From Rivularia sp. T60_A2020_040 (GTDB taxonomy: Bacteria; Cyanobacteriota; Cyanobacteriia; Cyanobacteriales; Nostocaceae): DNA of 64,000 nt. Of the stretch, positions 9,595 to 18,489 are shown piece by piece. Location of the stretch: positions 62,001-126,000 of the forward strand of contig JACYMD010000063.1 of assembly GCA_015272215.1 (NCBI GenBank), given 5' to 3'. The notes below the pieces were generated by a model. It was given only the letters and a program-made list of their open reading frames with translations. It did not search any database and had not been told where the DNA came from. The translations under genes and the position numbers were made by a program. Each line of letters opens with the position of its first letter. Positions within the stretch are counted from its first letter, which is position 1.

Positions 9595-10597
9595 CTTAAG
9601 GTTTCTTTGCAGATACTGGCAGGACTTTCTTTACTAGTTGGCAATAACACGAGAATTAATCCTGCTGAGTTTGACAGGATTTTTCCTTATTTTCTCATGA
9701 TTATAATTACAATACTCTGTGACCGATTGGCAAGATATCCAATTGATTAATTATTTGTTGCAGCTTTAAAACTAAAGTACGATAATTTTTTCAAACTTAA
9801 TATTTTCTTAAATTTTAAACTTATATTTTAATCAAAATAGTGCTAGCAAACTCTACAAGCATGAATTTGGAAGGGAAAATCAAAGTATTCTGTTGAAAAT
9901 GTTTGATTTCAACAGTATTATAGAATACAATAAGATTGTGTAAATCCAATTACACAGCACCGTTATACTTAGTACTATTTACTTTCAATGACTAATTGTA
10001 TCTGTAGTTATTCGGATCAAAAAATTAACACCTAACATTGCCCGAAAAGCTTCACCAACAAGCATCTGTTGAGATGCGATCGCAATTTGACATATAAAGC
10101 TCGTAAACTTGTTTTATGCCGACTTATTTTCTTTAATGATTACTTCAAAATTAGAACATTGTGAATAAGGATAAAGATAAGTAATATATTTTTATCTTTA
10201 AAAATAAATAACTTGTAATTATACTAATAAAATTAGAAGCCCATTCATACAGGCAAGATGCCCCAGATTTTGAGTATTGGAGTTGGTAGCCTCAATTACA
10301 TTTGCCCGAATAAAAAGTATAATAGCTCTGTTTGCTATTTTCTACAAAAATCCTGCCATTTAGGAAACACTAATCTTCTACTTTGTCAATTTTAATTTGA
10401 CAAACTATGGATATAGCAACAAATTCAGCAACCAATGTCCGTGTCATCACTTGATTTTAAGCTGCTACGCGAACTAGAACAAATATTTAGTTAACGGTTG
10501 GCTCAAATTAACTATGAACTTAAAATATCGCCTTTTTTTGGTCTGAATAAGTCACTCTCAAATTATCTTGATAGAGGCTACCTTGTTCGAGCAATAC
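9595..10597. other. About 1 kb AT-rich gap without a recognisable gene
   Basis: No supported gene, RNA or array was seen. A short GTG-initiated frame at 10440-10493 encodes 17 residues, too little to call. A single GCGATCGC octamer lies near 10077. The length is unusual for a gap between small genes, so an unrecognised non-coding RNA or a decayed gene is possible. Confidence 0.5.
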
Positions 10598-10945
10598 TTA
10601 GTAGGGCTTTACAAGAGTTTTAGCGCCAGTATTCGCTTCCATTGGTGGATGCTTGATTAAATCCGCTAATTCCTGTAGCTGGTTGACAGCTTCGGCACCT
10701 TCCAACTTCATTAATTCGCGATCATCACGCATCTCAGTCCAAGTAATACCATAATCGGACACTAAAAATCGAATCAGATGATTTTCTCCCAAACTAACCA
10801 TAAATGACGCACTGTTCATTTGGTCGCCGCAAGTATAACAAGACGCAGGATATCCCCGTCTCTCAAGGACAATTGCTAAGGCTTGTAAGTTCATAACCAA
10901 GTCTTGAACAAATTGTCGGTGTTGTTGCGCTAATCTTAGAAACAC
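10598..10945 (-). CDS. DUF1815 family protein (cyanobacterial)
   Basis: A 115-residue protein matching in size and pattern the cyanobacterial DUF1815 family, whose function is unknown. Visible features are the N-terminal LRLAQQHRQFVQDLVMNLQ helix, a CYTCGD pair of cysteines that could bind metal or be redox active, and a mixed alpha/beta core. There is no signal peptide or membrane segment. The gene stands alone between two 1 kb AT-rich gaps, so it must have its own promoter. Family membership is by recall of the pattern, and no function is claimed. Confidence 0.75.
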   Translation of the reverse strand: MFLRLAQQHRQFVQDLVMNLQALAIVLERRGYPASCYTCGDQMNSASFMVSLGENHLIRFLVSDYGITWTEMRDDRELMKLEGAEAVNQLQELADLIKHPPMEANTGAKTLVKPY

Positions 10946-11935
10946 TTTTATCCTCCAAACACCACAATCATTTTAATCTCTTTTATATTTTTTTTAGATT
11001 TTCTCATCAAATGGTATTGTAAACTATATATTACAATTGTCTTCAATTCAGAAAATCTCGAAAACCGCTACCTAGGAAATGGTAGTTCATCTAGACAAGT
11101 CGTACCGTATCATAATATTCACTTTGCAACTAAAAAATTCCCGATTATTGTTGGTTAAATTTTACTTAGTATTTAAATAATCGAGTTTAAGATAGATACT
11201 GAGAATATAAATCCGCTCTTACATTAACTCATATTAAGTACAAGTCAACTGGTAAAAAGCGACGAATAGTATCTTCAAGAGTCATTATCTGTCAAAAAAG
11301 CTAGATTTAATTGTTTTATTGGCATTTTGCTTGATTTTATTACCACTTATACTCCAGCTAATTTATGTAATTTAACGAGAAGAGACTGTTCTCCTTGGTA
11401 CAAAAGGTAAATAAATCAAATTACTTGCTTTTTGTGGCAGATGTAAAAAATTTTCTTTACATAAAACTTAAGATTTAGCAAAGATTCAATAGCTCGCTAC
11501 AACTGCCTTAAGTAGTACATCTAATTACCTCAATGTCAAAACTAAAACTTGAGGATAACTAAATAATTAAAAACAGTGGTGCCTAATTGGCATAATTATT
11601 CTTAAAATTTGGTTAAAATGTGTATTTAGCTACTTTATGCAGTTACGGAAAAAATTTGTACTCAGCTAAATTGGAGAAAATTGATAAATGAACAATGCAA
11701 AATAAAAATCAACAAATTAAATTATCTAGCAGTTAAAATTTCAGAGTGATTCATCTGAAAACTAAATAAATAAACAAATAAATAAATTTAATTATTAGAA
11801 ATATTTTATTTACTTATTTAAAGACACAACAAATAGACAAATAAATAAACACTATTATTTCAACTAGTTGCCACAGGGTTTTGATAAATTAACAGTAGTT
11901 ACTAGTTTTGAGTGAAAACTAGTAACTACAATACT
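10946..11935. other. About 1 kb AT-rich gap without a recognisable gene
   Basis: Very AT-rich, with runs of AAATAAATAAA around 11765-11850. No gene, tRNA or repeat family member was seen. It may hold the promoter of the DUF1815 gene. Confidence 0.5.
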
Positions 11936-12148
11936 TTATACTACTTGCCACCAACCGAAAGCGGGACCGATAAAACGAACAGTTACCCAAATGGCAATCA
12001 TTAAAAAAATACCAATCCAGGCACCGCGAGTAGTCCAACTAACGAACTGTTCTGATTGTTTTTTAGTTATCGGAACCCAGGGTAAAATACGAGGAGACTG
12101 ACCGTAATCTGTCCCTAGTGAAGCTTTACGTCGTTTTGCTTCGCCCAT
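11936..12148 (-). CDS. DUF2839 small membrane protein
   Basis: A 70-residue protein starting MGEAKRRKASLGTDYG, the conserved opening of the cyanobacterial DUF2839 family, followed by one membrane helix at about residues 42-62 (GIFLMIAIWVTVRFIG). The frame is open further upstream to 12193, but the family N-terminus decides for the ATG at 12148. Function is unknown; a small thylakoid or plasma-membrane protein is likely. The neighbours give no clue. Confidence 0.75.
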   Translation of the reverse strand: MGEAKRRKASLGTDYGQSPRILPWVPITKKQSEQFVSWTTRGAWIGIFLMIAIWVTVRFIGPAFGWWQVV

Positions 12149-12744
12149 AATTGAGATTAAGATACATCGTACCAAATATCTACTACTACTCATCGTAGCG
12201 CTTATAAAACCATAATTAACTAGATATTTTATAAAAAAATATTATTGAATGTAAACTCTTGTAAGTATTTTGTTTATATTGTTAACTACATAGAGAATTT
12301 TTTGTGATTTATCCCGATATATTTCTATATTTCAATGGATATGCTGGAACTCTAAATAACTCTAAATAAATTTTCGTTTTCATTTTAGGCTTTAAATTAA
12401 TTAATATTGATAGTATTGCTTGAAGATAAGCAATGATGAATTTTTGTTGCTTAAAATTCACGAAAATACACCTCGAACTCAACAACACCAAAAAATTGGG
12501 TTTTTTGTCAACTCTAAGCCTGAAAACCTCGATAAAAATATAGACTTAAAGAATACTGTATTCACAAGTATTGGAAATTATTTTTGATTTAGCTGTTAAT
12601 CTGATAGCGAGAAGAATATTTTCATAAGTGTTGGAACTATGCTGATTCTGTTCTGTTCATCAGGTATAGTTTTGCATGGGTTTTAAGACACGTAGGCTAA
12701 TCGACCTACTGCACTGCATAGTACATTATACGCGCAAATTAAAG
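12149..12744. other. Intergenic region upstream of the SLH/beta-helix gene
   Basis: AT-rich. A small frame at 12309-12491 on the minus strand has no family resemblance or ribosome site and is not called. The region should carry divergent promoters for the DUF2839 and beta-helix genes, but no clear -35/-10 pair stands out. Confidence 0.5.
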
Positions 12745-14412
12745 ATGAAATATAAGGGCTTTTCCATTTCTTTAGGTAATAATTCCCGTTTTAACTTAAA
12801 ATTACCTTTATCTATTGCTGCTTTGGTTATAGTGTCTGGTGGTTCGATGCTACTACCCGTAGAAGTTGACGCGAGTGGTACAAAACAAACTATCGCTCAA
12901 ACTTTGATCGGACAAAATCCCGTAGCAAGCAGCATAATTTACGTAAATCCACAGAGTGGTACGGATGCTGCTGGAGCCGGTACTACTGAAGCTGCACCAT
13001 ATAAAACTATTACTTTCGCTCTGCAACAAGCACAATCGGGTACAGTTATTCAACTCGTACCCGGTACCTATAGCAGCGAAACAGGAGAACAATTTCCTCT
13101 GACAATTCCACAAGGAGTAACATTACGAGGAGACGAAGCTGGTAAAGGACAAGCGGTATTAATTACAGGAAGCGGTAAATACACTAGCCGTACATTTGCC
13201 GCTCAAAACGTGACTATTCTTCCTCAAAATAACTCTGTTATTACTGGTGTTACCGTTACAAATCCAGAGTCTCGCGGAACTGGTGTATGGATAGAATCAA
13301 CTAATCCTAAAGTTACAAACAGTACTTTTACGAATAATAAACGAGAAGGTGTTTTTGTTACTGGTACAGGTAATCCGGTAATTGCCGGTAACATTTTTAT
13401 TAAAAATACAGGTAATGGCGTTTCTGTGGCAAAATCTGCTACCGGAGAGATTCGCGGTAACTTATTTCAAGATACAGGATTCGGTTTAGCGATTGGTGGA
13501 GACTCTACACCTTTGGTAATTGAAAACCAAATTTTGCAAAACGTAGACGGAATCTTTATCTCCAATTCAGCTAAGCCGGTATTACGTAAAAACGTCATCC
13601 AAAACAATACACGGGATGGTATTGTCTCTATTTCTCAAGCTCAGCCTAACTTGGGAACCTCTGAAGAAGCGGGTGGTAACTTAATCCGCAATAACAAACG
13701 TTTTGACCTAAACAATGCCACTCAAGGTCAAATTTTGGCTATTGGTAACGATATCGATCAAAGTAAAATTTCCGGACAAGTGGAATTTGTGGCAGCTGCT
13801 GTAGAACCCCTACCTGGTGGAGCTACGGCTTTCCGAGATGTCGCACCAAATTATTGGGCAAAAAGTTACATCGAAGCTTTAGCCTCCAAAGGTGTGATTG
13901 CTGGCTTCCCCGATGGTACTTTCAAACCCAACGAACCCGTTACCCGCGCTCAATTCGCTGCCATTATTAACAAAGCATTTGCACCAACCCCTCAACGACA
14001 AGCGGTTAATTTTGGCGATGTCAGGAGCAATTTTTGGGCTTATAGTGCGATTCAAACAGCTACCAGAGGTGGTTTTCTTGCAGGTTATCCCAATAATACA
14101 TTTAGAGCACAGCTAGAAATTCCCAGAGTACAGGTTTTAGTTTCCTTGGCTAACGGTTTAGGTTTAACTGCAAACAATCAAAATGTTCTTTCTGTTTATA
14201 GCGATGCTTCCCAAATTCCTAATTGGGCTCAAGCACCAGTTGCAGCAGCAACTACAAAACAGCTAGTAGTTAACTATCCAACTGCTACACAATTAAGTCC
14301 CAATCGTCAAGCCACTAGAGCAGAAGTTGCAGCTTTTGTTTATCAAGCCCTAGTCAACGCCGGAAAAGCCCAAGCAATTCCCTCACCTTATGTAGTAACG
14401 GTTCAGCAATAA
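12745..14412 (+). CDS. Secreted beta-helix (DUF1565) protein with C-terminal SLH domains
   Basis: A surface protein of about 555 residues. A signal peptide spans about residues 1-44 (LPLSIAALVIVSGGSMLL, cleavage near VDA-SG). A DUF1565 segment follows at about 65-150, starting IIYVNPQSGTDAAGAGT and holding PGTYSSETGEQFPLTIP. Next come right-handed parallel beta-helix coils to about 340, with NTGNGV/IRGNLF-type turns. Three SLH repeats close the protein: FRDVAPNYWAKSYIEALA, FGDVRSNFWAYSAI and VYSDASQIPNWAQAP. SLH domains anchor proteins to cell-wall polymer, so the helix should display a carbohydrate-binding or lyase-like surface outside the cell. No catalytic residues were recognised. An earlier in-frame ATG at 12676 exists, but the signal peptide fits the start at 12745. 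Confidence 0.85.
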   Translation: MKYKGFSISLGNNSRFNLKLPLSIAALVIVSGGSMLLPVEVDASGTKQTIAQTLIGQNPVASSIIYVNPQSGTDAAGAGTTEAAPYKTITFALQQAQSGTVIQLVPGTYSSETGEQFPLTIPQGVTLRGDEAGKGQAVLITGSGKYTSRTFAAQNVTILPQNNSVITGVTVTNPESRGTGVWIESTNPKVTNSTFTNNKREGVFVTGTGNPVIAGNIFIKNTGNGVSVAKSATGEIRGNLFQDTGFGLAIGGDSTPLVIENQILQNVDGIFISNSAKPVLRKNVIQNNTRDGIVSISQAQPNLGTSEEAGGNLIRNNKRFDLNNATQGQILAIGNDIDQSKISGQVEFVAAAVEPLPGGATAFRDVAPNYWAKSYIEALASKGVIAGFPDGTFKPNEPVTRAQFAAIINKAFAPTPQRQAVNFGDVRSNFWAYSAIQTATRGGFLAGYPNNTFRAQLEIPRVQVLVSLANGLGLTANNQNVLSVYSDASQIPNWAQAPVAAATTKQLVVNYPTATQLSPNRQATRAEVAAFVYQALVNAGKAQAIPSPYVVTVQQ

Positions 14413-14439
14413 AACTACTAACTCTTAAATACAACAATC

Positions 14440-14630
14440 AGAAGTCGGGTTTTTAGGTTAAATATAGCGGTTTTCACTTGAGTGGAATACAAATTTTACC
14501 TCACCCCGCCCTCCGGGCACCCCTCTCCTTAATAAGGAGAGGGGAAGGGGGTGAGGTTCTAGTGTATTAGACTCAACTGAAATTTGCTATATCTCTTAGA
14601 TCAGACAATCATTCTAAAAACCCGACTTCT
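14440..14630. repeat. AAGTCGGGTTTTT hairpin repeat interrupted by a MITE-like element
   Basis: Left arm AGAAGTCGGGTTTTTAGG at 14440-14457 and right arm TAAAAACCCGACTTCT at 14615-14630 are complementary. In the intact copy at 21507-21570 the arms are separated by only about 30 nt. Here a 131-nt element (14462-14592) sits between them. A further right-arm copy lies at 14672-14686. As a hairpin downstream of the SLH gene it may act as a terminator. Confidence 0.75.
14462..14592. mobile_element. MITE-like element, copy 1
   Basis: A 131-nt element beginning ATATAGCGGTTTTCACTTG and ending TCAACTGAAATTTGCTATAT. Its ends are imperfect inverted repeats of about 21 nt. The middle is a long hairpin with CCTCACCCC...GGGGGTGAGG and CCTCTCCTTAATAAGGAGAGG. 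A second copy lies at 21661-21792. It encodes no protein, as expected for a non-autonomous element. Confidence 0.75.
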
Positions 14631-14694
14631 TACCCGCTCGGTTACATGTCTCTTAGATAAAACAATCACCGTAAAAACCCGACTTCAATCAACT

Positions 14695-14988
14695 TCAAGG
14701 TTTTTTCGGTTCTTGACGACTATCTTCCCAACGCCAGAGAAACACCATTAAAGCAACCACTCCTAACTGAAGCGCTAAGGATGGTAAACCAACTTCAAAA
14801 GTAGTCTTTTGGGCTAGTAGCTGTAAAACAAAAATAAATGCGCCGATTAAGCCAGAGGCACCAAAAGATAAGTAAACAAATTTTCGTAAACCCCGATAAG
14901 GAGATGCTGCTTCTGCTTTGAGACGAGCGTATTGCTCTGGGTTTAGTTGACGTTTATTAGTGCTATTTTTAGAATTTGGTTGTACCAT
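14695..14988 (-). CDS. DUF3493 family small membrane protein
   Basis: A 97-residue protein with two membrane helices (about 38-60 and 70-88) after a basic N-terminus with LNPEQYARLKAEAASPYRGLR. The pattern fits DUF3493, a cyanobacterial and plastid family of unknown role that is often linked with the photosynthetic membrane. It ends in a charged tail (EDSRQEPKKP). The neighbouring tRNA gene is divergent. The assignment is by pattern recall. Confidence 0.65.
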   Translation of the reverse strand: MVQPNSKNSTNKRQLNPEQYARLKAEAASPYRGLRKFVYLSFGASGLIGAFIFVLQLLAQKTTFEVGLPSLALQLGVVALMVFLWRWEDSRQEPKKP

Positions 14989-15022
14989 AAAGTTTTTAAT
15001 GATATAATTCGAGATTGTTTAT

Positions 15023-15094
15023 GCCGACGTGGCTCAGTGGTAGAGCAATTGATTCGTAATCAATAGGTCGCGGGTTCAAATCCCGCCGTCGGCT
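15023..15094 (+). tRNA. tRNA-Thr(CGU)
   Basis: A 72-nt cloverleaf. The acceptor stem GCCGACG pairs with CGTCGGC. The D arm is GCTCAGTGGTAGAGC. The anticodon stem ATTGA/TCAAT encloses loop TTCGTAA with anticodon CGT at 15055-15057, which reads the Thr codon ACG. The T arm is GCGGGTTCAAATCCCGC. CCA is not encoded. It is convergent with the diguanylate cyclase gene, 14 nt away. Confidence 0.96.
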
Positions 15095-15108
15095 TTGTTT
15101 AGCTGTAA

Positions 15109-16152
15109 TTAATAGTTTACCTGTTTGAGGATTATACGATTGCGACCTTCTTGTTTAGCTTGGTAAAGAGCTTTATCTGCTGCCAAAATTAAATTACTTG
15201 GCGAGGATTTAAAATCGGGAATGGTGGTTGCCACACCCAAACTCAGAGTTACATAATTACTAACCCCAGATTCCAGGTGTTCTACTTGTAATTCCCTAAC
15301 TCCCGATTGCATTAAAGCTGCAACATGAACCGCACCAGGAGCATTGGTATGTGGCATAATTACAGCAAACTCTTCGCCACCGTAACGCGCTACCAAATCT
15401 TGATTTTTTTGTGCCGCACCATTTAAAACAGCAGCCACTTTTTGCAAACACAAGTCTCCTGCGGGATGTCCGTATTTATCATTAAAAGGTTTAAAAAAAT
15501 CGATATCGCATAAAATTAATGACAGTGGTTTATCTGAACCGGCTAAATTCATCCATTGATTATTTAAATACTGATCAAACCGCCGACGATTAGCTAACCC
15601 AGTTAAGCCATCCATATTAGCTAATTGTTGTAAAGCTTGGTTTGCGGCTTCTAGTTGTTTATATAATTGTGCTTGTTGTAAAAGTCGTCGCACCCGCTGA
15701 CGTAAAACTGCCCAATGAATCGGTTTAGTAACGTAATCGCTAGCCCCTGCCCCGAAAGCACGATTTACTGACTCTGGATCATCCAAACCTGTAATCATTA
15801 ATATTGGAGTACGTTCCCATAGTTTTGAAATGACGCTGGTACTTGCATAAGATTCAGTATCAAAATTTGCTAACGCTACTGCCAAATTGTTTCTCGCAAT
15901 CTGCATTAGTTCATTACAGCAGGTAAAACCGTCCATCACCGGCATTAATGCATCTAGTAGAACCAAATCCGGTTTTAAAGCAATATACGCATTTAAGCAC
16001 TCTCGACCATTAGCAACATCTACTACGCGATATCCTTCATTATCCATATATTCACGCAGAAGAGTCCGTATGGCTTTATCGTCGTCAGCCACCAAAATTA
16101 AGGGCGGTTTGCTAGAGATAGCAGTTGGGCTTATGCCTGACATGAGTTGCAT
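15109..16152 (-). CDS. Response regulator with diguanylate cyclase (REC-GGDEF)
   Basis: A 347-residue signalling protein. The receiver domain (about residues 18-150) has the acidic pocket VADDDKA, the phospho-acceptor Asp in VLLDALMPVMDG, and the Lys in ASDYVTKP. It carries an insertion of about 20 residues before the switch strand. A helical linker leads to a GGDEF domain starting DGLTGLANRRRFD, with the active-site signature RYGGEEF. It should make c-di-GMP from two GTP when phosphorylated. The inhibitory I-site, normally RxxD five residues before GGEEF, reads KNQD, so product inhibition may be weak. No partner kinase is adjacent. The stop codon is 14 nt from the tRNA. Confidence 0.92.
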   Translation of the reverse strand: MQLMSGISPTAISSKPPLILVADDDKAIRTLLREYMDNEGYRVVDVANGRECLNAYIALKPDLVLLDALMPVMDGFTCCNELMQIARNNLAVALANFDTESYASTSVISKLWERTPILMITGLDDPESVNRAFGAGASDYVTKPIHWAVLRQRVRRLLQQAQLYKQLEAANQALQQLANMDGLTGLANRRRFDQYLNNQWMNLAGSDKPLSLILCDIDFFKPFNDKYGHPAGDLCLQKVAAVLNGAAQKNQDLVARYGGEEFAVIMPHTNAPGAVHVAALMQSGVRELQVEHLESGVSNYVTLSLGVATTIPDFKSSPSNLILAADKALYQAKQEGRNRIILKQVNY

Positions 16153-16975
16153 TCCACAGAATACTAAGGTGGTAAAGCTAAAAGTAAATTCGCGATCGCG
16201 TTATAAAAAATGGGATAACTATGCTTAGCCTACTTCTAGATTTTTCACGCTATTGTTAAATTTAGTTACTGTACGTATTGTTTTAACGCATTAAAAAGTC
16301 TTTTTCATCCCCAATTATCATTACTAGTTAAAGCTTAATGACAACCCTATGGAACGAAAATAAAATTGTTCACAAAATATGTTGAAACTTTGTCTTAAAA
16401 AGGACAAGAGTACACGAATAAAAGTATGATTTTATATTTATTTTGGAAACTAATTATGACTTATAATTCAGTTGCGGTATCGCAATTTTGAAGATATTTT
16501 AAGGTGGAAATGAAGTATTAAATGGGGAAATATTGCTTTGCTGTCTTACTGAATGTGGAGAAGGTAAACAATAATTCTGTTTCGTGTGTTTTGCGGCTAT
16601 GAGCAAAATCTTTGGTAGACGACTTAATTGCATATCTGACTATGACCCTGTTAACTATAATATAAGCATCTGCCCACAATAGGCTAGAAAGAAAATCTTA
16701 CTATCTATAGTTCCCAAATATTGATTTGCAATTACAATTTTTTAGGAAAATTACCAAAAATAATCGGTTAGCAGTTACGTACTTAAGAAAAATTAACTAT
16801 CCTAAACATACTCAGTGGTCAGGAAAGTTTTATAAATATTGAATCATTCCTCTGAGAATCTGTATATGTTTGTCTATTACATTGTCAATTTAGTAGCAAC
16901 TCAGCGGTAGCTAAAATGATCGATATAATGCTGTGATTCTGAAAGATTTCAAGTTCTGATTAAAATTAAAATCCC
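16153..16975. other. Intergenic region of 0.8 kb, AT-rich
   Basis: No supported gene. A 27-codon frame near 16597-16680 has no recognisable family. One GCGATCGC lies near 16192. Promoters of the divergent REC-GGDEF and CRR7-like genes should lie here. Confidence 0.5.
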
Positions 16976-17236
16976 ATGCCAGATTCATTAATGTATCAAC
17001 AGGATGATTACGTCGTCTTGGAAACTAACCAACCGGAACAGTTTCTGACTTCTTCAGAGTTGTTGGAAAAGCTCAAAGAGACTTTGCAACAACTTGAGGA
17101 AGAAGAATTACCACAGGATTTAAAAAAAATTGATTCTCTGCAAAAAAGAGCAGAATACTTAATTAACACTAGTTGCGAACTCGATATTGGTCCGGGACAA
17201 TATTTACAGTGGTATGCGGTGCGTTTGGAAAAATAA
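16976..17236 (+). CDS. CRR7 family protein (NDH-1 complex biogenesis factor)
   Basis: An 86-residue soluble protein beginning MPDSLMYQQDDYVVLETN with QPEQFLTSSELLEKLK, a pattern I recognise as the cyanobacterial homologue of plant CHLORORESPIRATORY REDUCTION 7. In plants CRR7 is needed for accumulation of the NAD(P)H dehydrogenase-like complex of photosynthetic membranes. The centre is a charged helix with likely coiled-coil character (LQQLEEEELPQDLKKIDSLQ), and the end is DIGPGQYLQWYAVRLEK. No NDH gene is adjacent. The length fits the family. The cyanobacterial role is inferred from the plant protein. Confidence 0.7.
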   Translation: MPDSLMYQQDDYVVLETNQPEQFLTSSELLEKLKETLQQLEEEELPQDLKKIDSLQKRAEYLINTSCELDIGPGQYLQWYAVRLEK

Positions 17237-17255
17237 CCAAAAATAATTTGTCTTT

Positions 17256-17285
17256 TCCCTATTCCCTATTCCCTATTCCCTATTC
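17256..17285. repeat. TTCCCTA heptamer tandem
   Basis: Four tandem copies of CCCTATT between two convergent genes. The same heptamer is at 25569-25600, with a CTACTCC relative at 35808-35833. Typical STRR-type sequence. Confidence 0.7.
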
Positions 17286-17307
17286 ACCCCAACCTTTAAA
17301 AGCAAAA

Positions 17308-17865
17308 TTATGATTGTGTTTCTGAAGTAGTAATCAATGCTAATTCAATTTTTTCTTCTCCTATCTGTGCGATTTTGACATCTACCCCTGGACCGAAAAA
17401 AGCAATCATTTTTTGCTGTTTTTGCTGCCAAACATCTAAGGGTGCTTGGGGAGAATCGAATTCTAAAATTAAAGCATAATTACCGTTGATTTCCATTTCT
17501 CGCAATGCTACAACTTCTGGAAAGTCCTCTCCTAACTGTTCTAAGCCAAGATGAGTTAAGGCTTTATCTAGATGAGCATCTTGTCCATAGCGATATCGAG
17601 TTACATCTTCACGGACTTGATTTTGAGTCTGAGTTGCTTTCTGCTTTCTTAGCGATAAAACAGATTCTGGTGTCGGAGGAACAAACGGTACAGGCTTGAG
17701 TTCGTTCGCTTTGAGTGCAAGTCCTCCCAACAATACGGGAATCCCGTAAAAAAAACCAATCAGATTAAGCGTAGCATTGTGGGCAGCGTAAGCTACAAAG
17801 CCTGTTAGGGTTAAAATTCCACCAATAGTTAAACCCAGCGTTCCCAAAGAAAGTTTCCCTAGCAT
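17308..17865 (-). CDS. DUF2854 family membrane protein
   Basis: About 185 residues: two adjacent N-terminal membrane helices (LGTLGLTIGGILTLTGFVAY and LIGFFYGIPVLLGGLALK), then a soluble alpha/beta domain with a conserved proline-rich hinge KPVPFVPPTPES. This is the pattern of DUF2854, found in cyanobacteria and plastids, of unknown function. The frame is open upstream to a TTG at 17886, but the family opens near MLGKLSLG, so the ATG at 17865 is chosen. Convergent with the CRR7-like gene. Confidence 0.78.
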   Translation of the reverse strand: MLGKLSLGTLGLTIGGILTLTGFVAYAAHNATLNLIGFFYGIPVLLGGLALKANELKPVPFVPPTPESVLSLRKQKATQTQNQVREDVTRYRYGQDAHLDKALTHLGLEQLGEDFPEVVALREMEINGNYALILEFDSPQAPLDVWQQKQQKMIAFFGPGVDVKIAQIGEEKIELALITTSETQS

Positions 17866-18032
17866 ACTGCGTGATTGTATTTTCAATTCAACTGTAACGA
17901 TTGTTTCATTATCGCCGACAATAGGTAATAATTTGATAAAATAAAACCGAATAATTGCTTGTTTTGGTTTAACTTAAAAAAAGTATTATTTAATTGATTT
18001 AGTTGATTTAGCCAAATATTCTTACAAACAAT

Positions 18033-18200
18033 ATGGATGTACAAACGATAAAGGAAAGAATTGCTCTAGTTGAAAGCAAACGCGAATATTTACTCAGCTT
18101 GCTCGAACAACCAAACCTGGGGACTTTAAGAATTGATGTCAATCAAGCGATTGAAGAAATGGATGAACTGCTTGATGAGTACAAGCGTACCTTCCCTTAA
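18033..18200 (+). CDS. Small conserved-looking 55-residue protein
   Basis: A short gene from ATG at 18033 to TAA at 18200 encoding 55 residues that start MDVQTIKERIALVESKREYL and end DELLDEYKRTFP. The composition is helical and strongly charged, consistent with a small coiled-coil hairpin. A rho-independent terminator follows 55 nt after the stop, which supports a real transcription unit. I believe similar short proteins exist in other cyanobacteria, but no function is known to me. Confidence 0.6.
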   Translation: MDVQTIKERIALVESKREYLLSLLEQPNLGTLRIDVNQAIEEMDELLDEYKRTFP

Positions 18201-18255
18201 GTACAGTCAACTAACAAAAGTGTCAATTTGAATATAAAAGCCCATGAAAAAATCA

Positions 18256-18283
18256 CCCCTATAGCTGATCTTAGGGGTTTTAT
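18256..18283 (+). terminator. Rho-independent terminator of the 55-residue gene
   Basis: CACCCCTATAGCTGATCTTAGGGG forms a short stem (CCCCT/AGGGG with a 12-nt loop) followed by TTTTAT. Orientation matches the small gene ending at 18200. Confidence 0.6.
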
Positions 18284-18489
18284 ATGCATAAATGAAGAAT
18301 TACAATACCCTGCTTGTTACAGTTAATTGCTTAATTTCTATTATTACTAAGTATTAATTGTTTATTAAATCTAATATCTAACAGGTTAAATTCCAAGTCA
18401 AATCGCGTTAGTATAAGCCTTGATTGATAGCTTTACTAACGCTTTACATATATTAACTGATATTTACTCAATAGCATTTATCCTCTAGA

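Noticed and set aside
10440-10493. GTG-initiated 17-codon frame (VSSLDFKLLRELEQIFS)
   Set aside because: Too short, and no ribosome site. It could be a gene remnant but cannot be supported.
12309-12491. 60-codon minus-strand frame upstream of the beta-helix gene
   Set aside because: Composition is typical of AT-rich non-coding DNA, and there is no translation signal.
14462-14592. Possible small RNA gene because of the long perfect inner hairpin
   Set aside because: A second near-identical copy with terminal inverted repeats and an interrupted target repeat fits a MITE-like element better.
16597-16680. 27-codon frame in the gap before the CRR7-like gene
   Set aside because: No family resemblance, no ribosome site, and composition like the surrounding AT-rich DNA.
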